Assembly: GCA_031263155.1 (NCBI GenBank)
Contig: JAISGK010000077.1
Span: 1-42,430, forward strand
DNA: 42,430 nt
Origin: Clostridiales bacterium
Lineage (GTDB): Bacteria; Bacillota; Clostridia; Lachnospirales; WQUN01
Reading direction: 5' to 3'
Shown piece after piece: positions 8,301 through 15,033 of this stretch. Positions within the stretch are counted from its first letter, which is position 1, and every line of letters begins with the position of its first letter. Both the position numbers and the translations under genes were made by a program. The notes below the pieces were generated by a model. It worked only from the letters and a program-made list of their open reading frames with translations, ran no database searches and was not told where the DNA came from.

Positions 8301-9811
8301 ATGACGCCAATAATTCGTCAAGGGCCGTCGAGGGCGCGGACGACACAGAGACTTTTCCATCGGCGATAAGCAGGCAGTACGCGTATGTTTTGCAAATGGC
8401 AAACAACCCTGAATTCTTAGACGCGTCAGAGTTTATCATACCGGCTATGGAGCCTTTGGATAATCTGGATCCAATCTACTCACGCCGTAAAGAATCAGAA
8501 TGGACTACAGACGTAAAGATATATACCGCCCGTTCTGATGGCGAGTACGACGGCGAAGCCAACCCCATTATGTACCCATTGCCGATAAGGGATTATGAGA
8601 TCATCTATAATGATCGCACGGATACGCTGGCATTTCGCTTTAGAACAAACAAGACAGACAAAAACGGCGACCACGACAATCATGTAGATGAGCGCTTTAT
8701 CAGCAGACTAATCGACAGGCGAACGAACACATACACTGTCGATCTTTCACGGCATTTCTATTTGCCTGTTAGCAAGCGTGTGCTTGATATGCCCTATAGT
8801 ATTTACAAGGCGTTCGCAGAGCGGGGTATAAACCTCCGGATAGAGCTAAAGGATATGGCGTTTATATTTCCGCCAAAAGCCCTGGAGGGTGATGAGCTTG
8901 CGCGCGCCGGGGATTTCGGGCGCTACTCGCGCATACTGTTTACCGTGTCTGAGGGTAAAACAGAGGCGTTGGAGAACACGCCGGGCGCGTTTCCACGGCG
9001 CATGTTCGCGGTTAAACCACAATATATCGGGGTACGCGCGCTTACTCCAGCGGGGGATATCATTATTGAACAGGCGGCCAAACCCATTACCGTAGAATTT
9101 AGGCCCGATTACCCGCTTTATAAATACCCCTCGCACCTAAGCGCGTTTTACAAAGACGGCGACACAGCCAGTTGGCAAGTCATAACGTGCGAGAAAAGCG
9201 CTGATAAAAACGCGCTGATAGCGTCCGCGCATCGATTTGGCGGTTACGCGGCCATATCGGAAAGCGCGCCCATCGTAGCGCCCCACTGGGGCAACGCAAG
9301 CAACCCTTCGCTGGTGGCTGCTGTCGGGCGGGTGACAAAAGCCGTGCATGTGCGCAACCTTGACGCGCTTATACCATCCATGTACATCATGCCCGAGCAT
9401 ATCAATGGGCTAATGTACGCGCTGGCGAACGGCGGGGAGGTAAACTTTGGCCAAAAACTTAGCGCAAGAGCGGCGGATGAGTTGAAAAAAGCGGGGCTTT
9501 ATGTAGAATCGCGCCCTGTAACGCGTGAAGAGGGCATAAGCGCTCTGGCTCGTTTGTATGAGATAAAATCAGGCGGCCCGATAGATACGCGCAAATTTGC
9601 GGATCAATCGCCCTACTCCGATATCGCGGAAGCGTCAGAAGTGTATCAGCCATACCTGCTTAAGGCGACTGCTATTGACATGATAAAGCGCATTGACGAA
9701 TGGTCGTATACCGGGCAGCCGCGCGTGCGGTATTTCGTGCGGCCCAAGGCGTACATGACGCTGGGCGACTTGTTTCTGGGCGCGGACGTGGTGGCAGGAG
9801 CCGCGAGATAA
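5387..9811 (+). CDS. Very large secreted fibronectin type III protein with SLH-like C-terminus
   Basis: 1474 residues. A Sec signal peptide (residues 1-23, cleavage after NVAFA) precedes at least six or seven degenerate fibronectin-III-like repeats. These are recognisable by the recurring pattern of a strand with a central Trp (VSWTRP, VTWDAP, ITWDTL, VRWWSY, VEWMRI) followed by L.PNT.Y...V. The region about 1150-1300 is not clearly Fn3. The last 150 residues (TREEGISALARLYEI, KFADQSPYSDI) resemble one or two diverged S-layer-homology repeats, which bind secondary cell-wall polymer, so the protein is probably anchored to the envelope. No catalytic domain is visible; adhesion or scaffolding is an inference. 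Strong TTGGAGG site; single-gene unit ending before convergent hairpins. Confidence 0.75.
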   Translation: MKRVVAFILTIAFIIGSLNVAFANLQNPVTELRVTDMTVSNTDSYNLEVSWTRPTASNILQSPEPEGMSQSYSERATEYSLTLKNLTRADTQSYRIESTDEHPRIQQDFTLTSASFYEVSVDPKHYHTVTNPNTGAVTTPAAPADTSRPPVKGLFLSDITVSAAGSGSNITVTWDAPAIGSNTVFSAYGIYYAPGGANAVMPSQPNIIIPTNQLSINREGKFQTTFTAGDIGVGTSYALKVEPLINGIPARKQLNTLINVNNASYLFFARDFSREYRTNTLTISPSLRVTRDSQTSVRLDWDMLSLDVKEVRIYSSSNSNMSQRYEVGMLTGEAAKTINYWIVNSPSELMYYQLEIEYADPPGSANHLIITSVLAMFDPAVKDFTPYKPSIANIETYEYGAAGNSFLARWLAFAREPYNAAERAEAEANGLFVDKNVTYDVYVTDDITNFDIPSFSGKIIATLDARQLPMVNVNFGEDTASPGYEYRVTQYYRFNEDGIIEGPLPIKDNTVYYVKIVAVRIEGGQQSQSAIASFYLPPARGVETTPLMITRPPLRVKVVDGVDQVSQNTIAITWDTLYYEAYNNADKTWYSLVGLNGEGEVVFGKKAEMLAKLVKLYDPQFQNETLTPEARLQLIRNTLTGIGIPPDAANNIPLRLIDLRESKFEIHTARFENVKNAGGYQAYMGAINDDDTAFVPIEPLGDPLRPEFVVTRQNYPTSGALEPNTSYVIFFRPYVVYEDKKTAYFPSYVLATTVGLYPPLELIPTVPSIEVAETTDMTATVRWWSYSSELIYELAYSENVADYPDKGTIIKWEQIAASGHGIEEDGKAYLYYTITGLFPNTTYHIWIRAASPAAPDLALSAWSNPADATTKDILAPPAPQGLGPADEGHVAAYARPNGLTLSPVGKDYLIVEWMRIYDDIPVEGEAIDAASRNASYLPNPETPYMHMVMFSGLDTNKPYYFRAKTVLTVTKNDANNSSRAVEGADDTETFPSAISRQYAYVLQMANNPEFLDASEFIIPAMEPLDNLDPIYSRRKESEWTTDVKIYTARSDGEYDGEANPIMYPLPIRDYEIIYNDRTDTLAFRFRTNKTDKNGDHDNHVDERFISRLIDRRTNTYTVDLSRHFYLPVSKRVLDMPYSIYKAFAERGINLRIELKDMAFIFPPKALEGDELARAGDFGRYSRILFTVSEGKTEALENTPGAFPRRMFAVKPQYIGVRALTPAGDIIIEQAAKPITVEFRPDYPLYKYPSHLSAFYKDGDTASWQVITCEKSADKNALIASAHRFGGYAAISESAPIVAPHWGNASNPSLVAAVGRVTKAVHVRNLDALIPSMYIMPEHINGLMYALANGGEVNFGQKLSARAADELKKAGLYVESRPVTREEGISALARLYEIKSGGPIDTRKFADQSPYSDIAEASEVYQPYLLKATAIDMIKRIDEWSYTGQPRVRYFVRPKAYMTLGDLFLGADVVAGAAR

Positions 9812-9857
9812 TAACGTGCCTCCCACAGGATATATTTCGCTTTAACCGATCGATCAA

Positions 9858-9901
9858 GAGGGGGCGTTGCAAAACTGATTTTTCAGCATTGCAGCGCCCT
9901 C
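9858..9901. terminator. Hairpin between convergent genes
   Basis: GAGGGGGCGTTGCAA at 9858 onward pairs imperfectly with TTGCAGCGCCCTC (to 9901), with a T-rich loop. There is no T-run after the stem. It lies just downstream of the fibronectin-III gene and may end transcription from either side. Confidence 0.45.
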
Positions 9902-9926
9902 AATGACACAGTAATGCAACCAGTTC

Positions 9927-9952
9927 AATTTGCCAGACACGTCTGGCGAATT
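9927..9952. terminator. Second hairpin between convergent genes
   Basis: AATTTGCCAGAC and GTCTGGCGAATT form a 12-bp stem with one wobble and a 2-base spacer. There is no T-run. It is 43 bp past the stop of the minus-strand gene ending at 9996, so it could be its terminator or an operator-like palindrome. Confidence 0.4.
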
Positions 9953-9995
9953 CGGATATGAGAGATCACTCCAATGCCGGGGGATATTCCGACTT

Positions 9996-10697
9996 TCAGT
10001 TACCGGTGGGCAGATCCTCAGCCGCAAGTATGGACGCGCCGCGCACTGTGGATATATCAGAAAAATTATACATGCTGTATACATCAAAGTCCGCAGGGAC
10101 ACAGAATACGCTGTATGCAGTCGCGGATTGGTCGCTCCATTTATTGCTGTCGTCTGTATAGGCGCGCGTATTGAATGTGCCGTCATCCTCAAGATATGTT
10201 TTTCCATATTGCCAACTGGGCTTGATATAATAAACACCATCAACCTTTATAAATATCACGACGGCATATTCCGTAGGCTCAACGCCAAACACCTGCCCTA
10301 CTACGTGATGCTCAATGTAGCCTACGTCAAATCGCGGTTCGTCCATATACGGTTCCAGTGTCGCGGTTGGCTCTGGCGTTGCGGTTGGCGTGGGTTCAGC
10401 GGTCTCCGCTGGTATAACGTCAACCGCGACGCCGAAAGTTGACTGCTCTGATAGATCCTCAACGGGAAATTCCGTTGGCTTTTCAGTTTCCGCTATGTTA
10501 CTTGGGTAAATAGGCGCGGTTCGAGCCTCATCTCCGCTCTGTACCACCTCGACGCTCTTAACTGTTGTGACCACTTCCGCCTTATCCGCTAACGACACCG
10601 ATTTTACCAATATTACCGTGCTAAGGGTCGCCAACGCCGCAAGCGAGAGCATAAGCAGCCAGAGTGCCAACGACTTTGAATTGCTACTGTCGTTCAT
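9996..10697 (-). CDS. Membrane-anchored protein with the same unrecognised extracytoplasmic module as the CHAT protein
   Basis: 233 residues: a short cytoplasmic tail, one membrane helix (about 10-32), a linker ending in a Pro/Thr-rich stalk (PTPTATPEPTATLEP, 102-116), then a folded module at about 126-223. The module aligns by eye with residues 385-480 of the CHAT protein encoded at 12589-14115. Shared positions include HVVG, P-x-EY, YIK, DG-x-F, AYTDD, YS-x-F-x-VP and FD. I do not recognise this module from any named family. The start ATG overlaps the end of the upstream GH17-like gene by 14 bp and has GGGAGG upstream, so the two are translated from one message. The stalk and single membrane anchor put the module outside the membrane. 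Confidence 0.7.
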   Translation of the reverse strand: MNDSSNSKSLALWLLMLSLAALATLSTVILVKSVSLADKAEVVTTVKSVEVVQSGDEARTAPIYPSNIAETEKPTEFPVEDLSEQSTFGVAVDVIPAETAEPTPTATPEPTATLEPYMDEPRFDVGYIEHHVVGQVFGVEPTEYAVVIFIKVDGVYYIKPSWQYGKTYLEDDGTFNTRAYTDDSNKWSDQSATAYSVFCVPADFDVYSMYNFSDISTVRGASILAAEDLPTGN

Positions 10698-11700
10698 TCT
10701 CTGCGCCTCCCTTCATAATGTTGATTAAACTCTCCCAATATTGTGGTTTTACCGCGCCGTATGTGTCGCATATTCCCCAATGGGTCTCGACCGATTGAGG
10801 TGAGCCTTTCCAGCCCTCGTCCGCCGCTTCAAAGAAGTTTATCTCAACCCCTGTCGCGACGCTCCAGGCGTACAAATCCTCAAAATACCTGACGCTATTC
10901 TCCGCTGACGGCGCCGCCGCTCCCTTCTTCTCGCCGCCATCAGGAAACGCGGTCTCGCTGCATATAATCGGCTTCCCAAGTGCTTTGGCATGGAGTTTAA
11001 CATATATATTCCCAAACGCCTCTACGCCCTTATGGGTCGCGACTCCCTCGAAATAGGGGTAGTAGGTGTAGCACAAAAAGTCCGCGTAGTTTATCAGGTC
11101 TGAATTATCGTTAAGCCATACCCCCGCTGTATCTGACGTCGAGATGGGGGTAGATTTGTCCGTAAGCGACACCTTGACGTAATTGATGCACTGTATAACG
11201 TATTCCGCCGTATAATCTCCGCGATGGATCCCTTCCGACCCGCAAAGGAGCAAATCCGCATACCCGTTGTTTGCAAGCCTTATTAGCGCGTCAAGTTCTT
11301 TTTTGTCCGTCGCTTCGTCCCCTGTAAGCCAGGCCCCGGCAATAATTCGCATGTTGTACTCGTTTTTCGCGATGGAGTAGAGATGTTCGTACTCACCTGT
11401 GTTGAACGTGCGAATACTGTCACAGAATGGGGCTATGGCGTTTAACAGCCGCCTTATTGCTTCCTCCGAGGCCCCGTCGCCGGGGCGTGTGCCGTCAATG
11501 TAGTAAGGAGAGAAGTTAAGCGATATTTTGCCCGTCTCACTTGGATTTTTATAACGCGACTTCATCTCCTCCGACAGCACATAGACGATGTTATCGCCGC
11601 GAGGCGTGTACAGCGCCGCCATTGCCAGCGCGTATCCGCATACCAGCACAGTCAGCGCGGTCAGCATTATAAAAAACACTTTTCTTGCTATTTTTGTCAT
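10684..11700 (-). CDS. Membrane-anchored GH17-like glycoside hydrolase
   Basis: 338 residues from the ATG at 11700, chosen for AGGAGGAG 7 bp upstream; an in-frame ATG at 11718 lacks one. A signal anchor (about 8-30) is followed by a (beta/alpha)8-type domain. ISLNFSPYYIDG, CDSIRTFN and AGAWLTGD match the beginning of bacterial GH17 beta-1,3-glucanase-like proteins. Glu156 in CGSEG is the likely acid/base and Glu249 in ICSETAFPDGG the likely nucleophile. THWGICD near the end is also typical. The expected substrate is beta-1,3-glucan or a related beta-glucan at the cell surface. It is the first gene of a two-gene unit with the membrane protein at 9996-10697. Whether the anchor is cleaved is unclear. 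Confidence 0.78.
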   Translation of the reverse strand: MTKIARKVFFIMLTALTVLVCGYALAMAALYTPRGDNIVYVLSEEMKSRYKNPSETGKISLNFSPYYIDGTRPGDGASEEAIRRLLNAIAPFCDSIRTFNTGEYEHLYSIAKNEYNMRIIAGAWLTGDEATDKKELDALIRLANNGYADLLLCGSEGIHRGDYTAEYVIQCINYVKVSLTDKSTPISTSDTAGVWLNDNSDLINYADFLCYTYYPYFEGVATHKGVEAFGNIYVKLHAKALGKPIICSETAFPDGGEKKGAAAPSAENSVRYFEDLYAWSVATGVEINFFEAADEGWKGSPQSVETHWGICDTYGAVKPQYWESLINIMKGGAENERQ

Positions 11701-11843
11701 AATAATTCTCCTCCTCACCCTTTATTCCAACCGCCGATTCTATTCCGAATTTCGGGTTAGGTTCCCGATTGATTTTTCTCGCTTCAAGGTTATAATTAAG
11801 ATAAGTCGGAATGAGTACCCATGCCGGAGGCGGAGAGAATTAG

Positions 11844-12446
11844 GAGGTCGTCGAATACCTGATGGCTGAATCAGGATGTCAGAGCCTCTTTATCGGATTT
11901 GAATCCATAAACGCCGCTTCCTTGTCTGACGTGAACAAAGCGGGCAGCGTGGAGCAGTATGAGCAGTTGATCGAGGTGATACACAGCCGAGGCATGATGG
12001 TCAATGCCAGCATGGTGTTTGGTCTGGATGGCGATGATACCAGCACGTTTGAGAGAACGCTCGACTGGCTTGTTTCAATGCGGATAGAAACCCTCACTTC
12101 GCATATCCTAACGCCGTATCCCGGCACGGAGCTTCACCGCCATTTAGACGAGGCAGGGCGCATAACTGACCGCCGGCTTGAGCATTACAATACAGCTCAT
12201 GTGGTGTTCAAGCCTAAAAATATGACTGCGGAAGAGCTGTACTCCGGCTACCTTTGGATGTATCGGCAATTCTATTCCCTGCGCAACATCGTTCGCCGCT
12301 ATCCCCGTCAAAAGCTACAGCGTAAAGCATATTTATTGTTCAATCTGCTTTACCGAAAGTTCGGGGTTCTTACATCGGCGCTGGCGCGGCTGATACCCAT
12401 GCGGACGCTGGGGAAACTGGCAGCCTATATGTCGTACAAAACGTGA
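11844..12446 (+). pseudogene. Radical SAM (B12-binding type) protein, C-terminal fragment
   Basis: The frame opens at a stop codon at 11841-11843 and encodes EVVEYLMAESGCQSLFIGFES and onward. This matches the mid-barrel part of B12-dependent radical SAM proteins (FIGFES, ASMVFGLDGDD, HILTPYPGTEL). The CxxxCxxC iron-sulfur motif and the N-terminal cobalamin-binding domain that should lie upstream are absent: the 140 bp before it code for nothing similar. About 200 of an expected 450-500 residues remain, with a natural C-terminus. An ATG at 11862 could start translation, but the product would lack the cluster and could not be a radical SAM enzyme. The gene is beheaded at a boundary within 150 bp of the GH17-like gene's start. 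Confidence 0.8.
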
Positions 12447-12486
12447 ATTTCCGTGGAATTTGGGTATAGAGAAAGGGACCCCGGTT

Positions 12487-12568
12487 TCAGTTGCCGGTCG
12501 GCGGATCCACAGCCGCAAATATGGACGCGCCACAGACTTTCCATCGGGGAGTTTTTTTGATAGTGGGT
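12487..12568 (-). pseudogene. Remnant of a third copy of the module gene (last ~17 codons)
   Basis: Read on the minus strand, this ends VCGASIFAAVDPPTGN and stop. The gene ending at 9996 finishes VRGASILAAEDLPTGN and stop. The DNA match runs about 50 bp (12485-12533 against 9994-10042) with about seven differences. Homology is lost upstream and an in-frame stop lies just above 12568. It is therefore a decayed tail of a paralogue lying directly downstream of the CHAT gene, evidence of duplication and deletion in this region. Confidence 0.6.
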
Positions 12569-12588
12569 TATGCTCTGATGTTCCAGTT

Positions 12589-14115
12589 TCAAGATGTCAC
12601 TGCCGTTGTTGGCTCAATTGTAGGCGTCGGCGGATTATCGCGAACGATCACCTGCTTCTCCAGCGCGGCAATCGCCGCCAGCCTGACAGCCTCATAATCG
12701 CTCGCCCCAGACATTTGCGAAGTGTCAAACGATCTTGGAACAACGAAAATGGAGTACATACTCGCAGTCAAATCTGATTCTTTTGCCGCTCCGTCATCCG
12801 TATAGGCTTGTATGTCGAAAGAACCGTCGGGATTTATGTTATTTACCCCGCGTTCAAGGCTTTCCTTAATGTAAAACTGAGCATCCGCGCCGCTCCCCAC
12901 AAATATCATAAGCACAATACCATATTCGTTTGGGGGCGCGTTAAGAATTTTGCCAACTACGTGCGATCCGTTCGTATATTCCACATTTGCGAATGACATG
13001 GCCACATTCGCGGCGGCTAAAGCCGATTGAGAGGCCCTCGCTGACTGCGCTGGCGAATCATTTTTGAAGTATTTCGCAACCATAAGCGCGCCAATAATTA
13101 GCGCGAAGACAAAAGCAGCCGCGAGTATGGCGCCCCGTTTGGGTTTTTTAGGGGTCTCTTTCACAATTCCAAACACATTATCTTTGGTAAAATCTGCCCC
13201 CACGCCCTTCCAAACATAGACCACCGCGCTGTAATCGCGCGGATTGTCTGTATCACGAGCCGCTTTAACACTCTCCGCCAATGTCTTTTTCTCCGACAAA
13301 AACTCCCGCGTTAACAGTCTGGAAAACCGTGAGCCGTAGCCGTCGTCAACGCGCATTTTGCCTATGTGTCCTATAAATACCATACAGCCCTTTGAAAACA
13401 GGTCTCGAAAGGAAAATATCGGCGATTGCGCGCTGTGGCAGCAGTCCATGATTATCATTCGAGGGGAAGAATTGTAAGGCGTTTGACGCGAATTGAGGAA
13501 CTCCCCTTTAACATCGTTTGAGATTACAAGTTTACCGTCGTCAACATCGCAATGCGAGGCAATGTGTAGAATATTATTACTCGTAAGAGCCTGTGTAAAA
13601 GCGTCTTTCGCGCCGCCGTCCCATATGGCGGCTTCATCGTAGCCCGCACCTATGGTTTGATAGTATAGTCTCCCTTCACCGCTCAAAATAATAGGGTCAT
13701 AGAAAACCCGCCAAGAATCGCCTGTGCGGTGAAGATTGGGGGAAAATTTCCCGGCAAGCCGAACAGTGCAAAAATATCTACCCCAAGTAGAGCCAATTTT
13801 TGTGACTTTTACCAATTCCCACGGCAAATCTTCCAGTTTATTGCCAATATGCAGTCGAATGGCTGTCGCTTTGATTTTTAGCAGGTACTCCGTAACCTGC
13901 ATCGTAATGTTGGTGAGTTTGTCTTGTATCTCTGGCAAGCATTCGCTGGCCGAGCCGCTAAAAAACATGCGCGCCCTTGACGCGATTTGCGCGCGCGTAT
14001 CGGCGGGAAAGTCAACGGTAGGCAAAGCGGCGCTGCGCGATCCGTGCTTAATAGTAAAATCAATCCCGTTGCCCGCTTCATTCAAAGAGATTTTTACTTC
14101 CGTAAAGTTTAACAT
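12589..14115 (-). CDS. CHAT-domain (caspase-like) protease with membrane anchor and C-terminal extracytoplasmic module
   Basis: 508 residues. Residues about 80-305 form a CHAT caspase-like peptidase: the amino part contains DLPWELVKV, the catalytic His is probably His188 in LHIASHC, and the Cys is in IIMDCCHSAQ (Cys225, or Cys226 next to the His). Family knowledge predicts a cysteine endopeptidase of the clan of caspases and separase. One membrane helix follows (about 329-349), then a linker and a module at about 385-480 that is homologous to the C-terminal part of the protein at 9996-10697. The protease domain should be cytoplasmic and the module outside. It sits 12 bp after the zinc-finger gene at 14128-14967 and is surely co-transcribed. 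The last residues are Pro/Thr-rich. Substrate unknown; regulated proteolysis coupled to an outside signal is an inference. Confidence 0.8.
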   Translation of the reverse strand: MLNFTEVKISLNEAGNGIDFTIKHGSRSAALPTVDFPADTRAQIASRARMFFSGSASECLPEIQDKLTNITMQVTEYLLKIKATAIRLHIGNKLEDLPWELVKVTKIGSTWGRYFCTVRLAGKFSPNLHRTGDSWRVFYDPIILSGEGRLYYQTIGAGYDEAAIWDGGAKDAFTQALTSNNILHIASHCDVDDGKLVISNDVKGEFLNSRQTPYNSSPRMIIMDCCHSAQSPIFSFRDLFSKGCMVFIGHIGKMRVDDGYGSRFSRLLTREFLSEKKTLAESVKAARDTDNPRDYSAVVYVWKGVGADFTKDNVFGIVKETPKKPKRGAILAAAFVFALIIGALMVAKYFKNDSPAQSARASQSALAAANVAMSFANVEYTNGSHVVGKILNAPPNEYGIVLMIFVGSGADAQFYIKESLERGVNNINPDGSFDIQAYTDDGAAKESDLTASMYSIFVVPRSFDTSQMSGASDYEAVRLAAIAALEKQVIVRDNPPTPTIEPTTAVTS

Positions 14116-14127
14116 CCGACACCTGCC

Positions 14128-14967
14128 TTATCTTTGCAAAGATTTATAACTTTGCGCCAATATCACATAATTCCACTCCGGCAGCGCGACTATCGCGGGA
14201 TGGTCGGGCGACAGCTTCATCGTCCACTTATTGGGTTTCGCGCTCGTCCAGACAGCGGAGTATTGCTCAAACGCCGTTTGATCGTCGTTTGTTCTGTAAT
14301 ACAGCACGCGCGGGGGATTGGGTTTGAAAGCCTCAATTTCGAGTATGGTCTCAAAGGGCTGATAGATCAATCGATACACGCCCTCGTTCGGGAGTTTACC
14401 CACAGCCATATGCTGATTAAGCGCATCTTGCGCAGGCGTATCCTGAGCGGCAGTCGCCGCCAGTGTCCTGAATTGTATCGCGGGTACAAGCAGCGATACG
14501 TCCGGCGCGGTGAGAAACTTGCCTATATCAACGACGAGTCCTGCGGCGACAGAGGCAATATCTACGAAAAAACTCTCTAATTTCGCTTTCAGCGTTTCCG
14601 CCGGTCTTTCACAGATAGCTGAAACTTCCGCAAGGCGATTTTGCGCATAATCCGCGCTGTCGCCGAGTATGCGCAAATATACCCGTTGGTAGTCGGTGTC
14701 TGGCTCCGCTACCAACTTTGCCGCGTTTGCGTCTATGCCTTCCTCTCCATAGGCAAGAGCAAAGACAGCGTCTTCCCACGCCTCATTCTTGTAGTTTACT
14801 TCACCAGCCTGTTCAATATCTAACGACTCAATGTCTAACGACAGGTAATAGCGAAAAACGCGCCCGCACTGCTCGCAAGAGTTAAGATGCCGTACCGCCG
14901 CCTCAGGCAACGCGCCACGCGCGTTAAAGAGACTATATAAAGTCTTTGTATCAAGATGCTCGCTCAA
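14128..14967 (-). CDS. Zinc-finger anti-sigma-like protein upstream of the CHAT protease
   Basis: 279 residues. The N-terminus carries HLNSCEQC (His27, Cys31, Cys34), the H-x3-C-x2-C signature of the zf-HC2/ZAS anti-sigma zinc-binding domain. It is followed by a short helical region and a C-terminal beta-rich half (PNEGVYRLIYQPFETILEIEAF) that I do not recognise. No membrane helix is visible, unlike most ZAS anti-sigma factors, and no ECF sigma gene is present in the window. It is the first gene of a pair with the CHAT protease, so it is a plausible regulator, adaptor or substrate. It starts with TTG at 14967, supported by GGGGGTG 9 bp upstream. The function is inferred only from the motif and context. 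Confidence 0.6.
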   Translation of the reverse strand: MSEHLDTKTLYSLFNARGALPEAAVRHLNSCEQCGRVFRYYLSLDIESLDIEQAGEVNYKNEAWEDAVFALAYGEEGIDANAAKLVAEPDTDYQRVYLRILGDSADYAQNRLAEVSAICERPAETLKAKLESFFVDIASVAAGLVVDIGKFLTAPDVSLLVPAIQFRTLAATAAQDTPAQDALNQHMAVGKLPNEGVYRLIYQPFETILEIEAFKPNPPRVLYYRTNDDQTAFEQYSAVWTSAKPNKWTMKLSPDHPAIVALPEWNYVILAQSYKSLQR

Positions 14968-15033
14968 TCTGATTACACCCCCGGATATTTTTGGCTTTAT
15001 AATCCAACAATATATATCAAGGAGGTGTAGCGC

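Noticed and set aside
9930-10442. 170-codon plus-strand frame opposite the module gene
   Set aside because: The minus-strand frame has a signal anchor, a stalk, a ribosome-binding site and homology to the CHAT protein's C-terminus; the plus frame has none.
14968-15033. Promoter for the beta-helix surface protein around TATAAT at 14998
   Set aside because: No acceptable -35 at 16-18 bp and no extended -10, so it is not listed as a promoter; it remains possible.
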